From Natronomonas sp. CBA1123 (GTDB taxonomy: Archaea > Halobacteriota > Halobacteria > Halobacteriales > Haloarculaceae), in NCBI RefSeq assembly GCF_009741925.1, contig NZ_WPCC01000038.1:1-32652 (forward strand): DNA of 32,652 nt. The letters are read 5' to 3'. This document shows, piece by piece, positions 32,636 to 32,652 of this stretch. The translations under genes and the position numbers were made by a program. Each line of letters begins with the position of its first letter. The stretch's first letter is position 1. Below the pieces are notes generated by a model that made no database searches, was not told the DNA's origin, and saw nothing but the letters and a program-made list of their open reading frames with translations.

Positions 32636-32652
32636 CGCCGGACCGAGGGGGG

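Noticed and set aside
1-32652. tRNA or rRNA genes, insertion sequences, CRISPR arrays
   Set aside because: No tRNA-like T-arm sequence, conserved rRNA block, transposase motif or regularly spaced repeat was seen when reading both strands.

Overview
The window is a chromosomal segment of a halophilic archaeon (class Halobacteria). GC is high, and nearly every protein is rich in Asp and Glu and poor in Lys. Promoters are archaeal: many TATA boxes are centred about 25-27 bp before the start codon, which implies leaderless mRNAs. Lipoproteins carry twin-arginine (Tat) signals. The gene set is archaeal: class I HMG-CoA reductase, DnaG-type primase, both archaeosine enzymes, SAMP/MoaD-like ubiquitin-fold proteins and NadABC. 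I cannot place the genus. I see no rRNA, tRNA, CRISPR array, insertion sequence or prophage. Genes are tightly packed and no gene-free gap exceeds 300 bp.

Layout. 1-5.1 kb: a truncated, frameshifted asparaginase; NADP-isocitrate dehydrogenase; a frameshifted Tat lipoprotein with a cupin; a zinc-ribbon protein; HMG-CoA reductase. 5.2-8.3 kb: a secreted fasciclin protein, a YtcJ-like amidohydrolase and a ZIP metal transporter. 8.3-11.9 kb: the nadA-nadB-nadC operon for NAD precursor synthesis, with nadB frameshifted in a C7 run and a 15-bp palindrome in the promoter region shared with the ZIP gene. 11.9-15.8 kb: a CARF-like/winged-helix regulator, a DJ-1/PfpI protein, a sodium:solute symporter with its small partner, and a CsaA-like tRNA-binding protein. 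15.8-17.6 kb: dnaG, with tandem TATA boxes and a TTCG-loop hairpin in its leader, and a GNAT acetyltransferase.

17.6-21.0 kb is a lipid-carrier neighbourhood: a DUF92 membrane protein (the family of plant phytyl-phosphate kinase), a cis-prenyltransferase homologue without the catalytic Asp motif but with the C-terminal RxG motif, a four-helix membrane protein, and a canonical cis-prenyltransferase with the Asp but without RxG. The two paralogues complement each other as the subunits of heteromeric eukaryotic cis-prenyltransferases do. 21.2-23 kb: a cold-shock protein, a small acidic protein and an epoxide-hydrolase-like enzyme. 22.9-24.3 kb: a four-gene operon in which a SAMP/MoaD-like protein and the next protein both end in Ala-Gly-Gly through an identical 15-bp junction. 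24.3-28.1 kb: a membrane protein and the arcS/tgtA archaeosine genes, tgtA being frameshifted. 28.1-29.7 kb: a SAMP1-like protein with an 8-residue tail after its diglycine, and a frameshifted Tat lipoprotein. 29.7-32.6 kb: an enolase-superfamily epimerase overlapping a DUF1611 P-loop protein (a DgcA/DgcN-like pair), and a Vms1/VLRF1-like release-factor-fold protein.

Five genes have a one-base frame disruption, and three of these are extra C or G bases in runs of 6-7. Residual sequencing error is the simplest explanation, so these genes may be intact in the organism. All functions are inferred from motifs read by eye; no database search was run.
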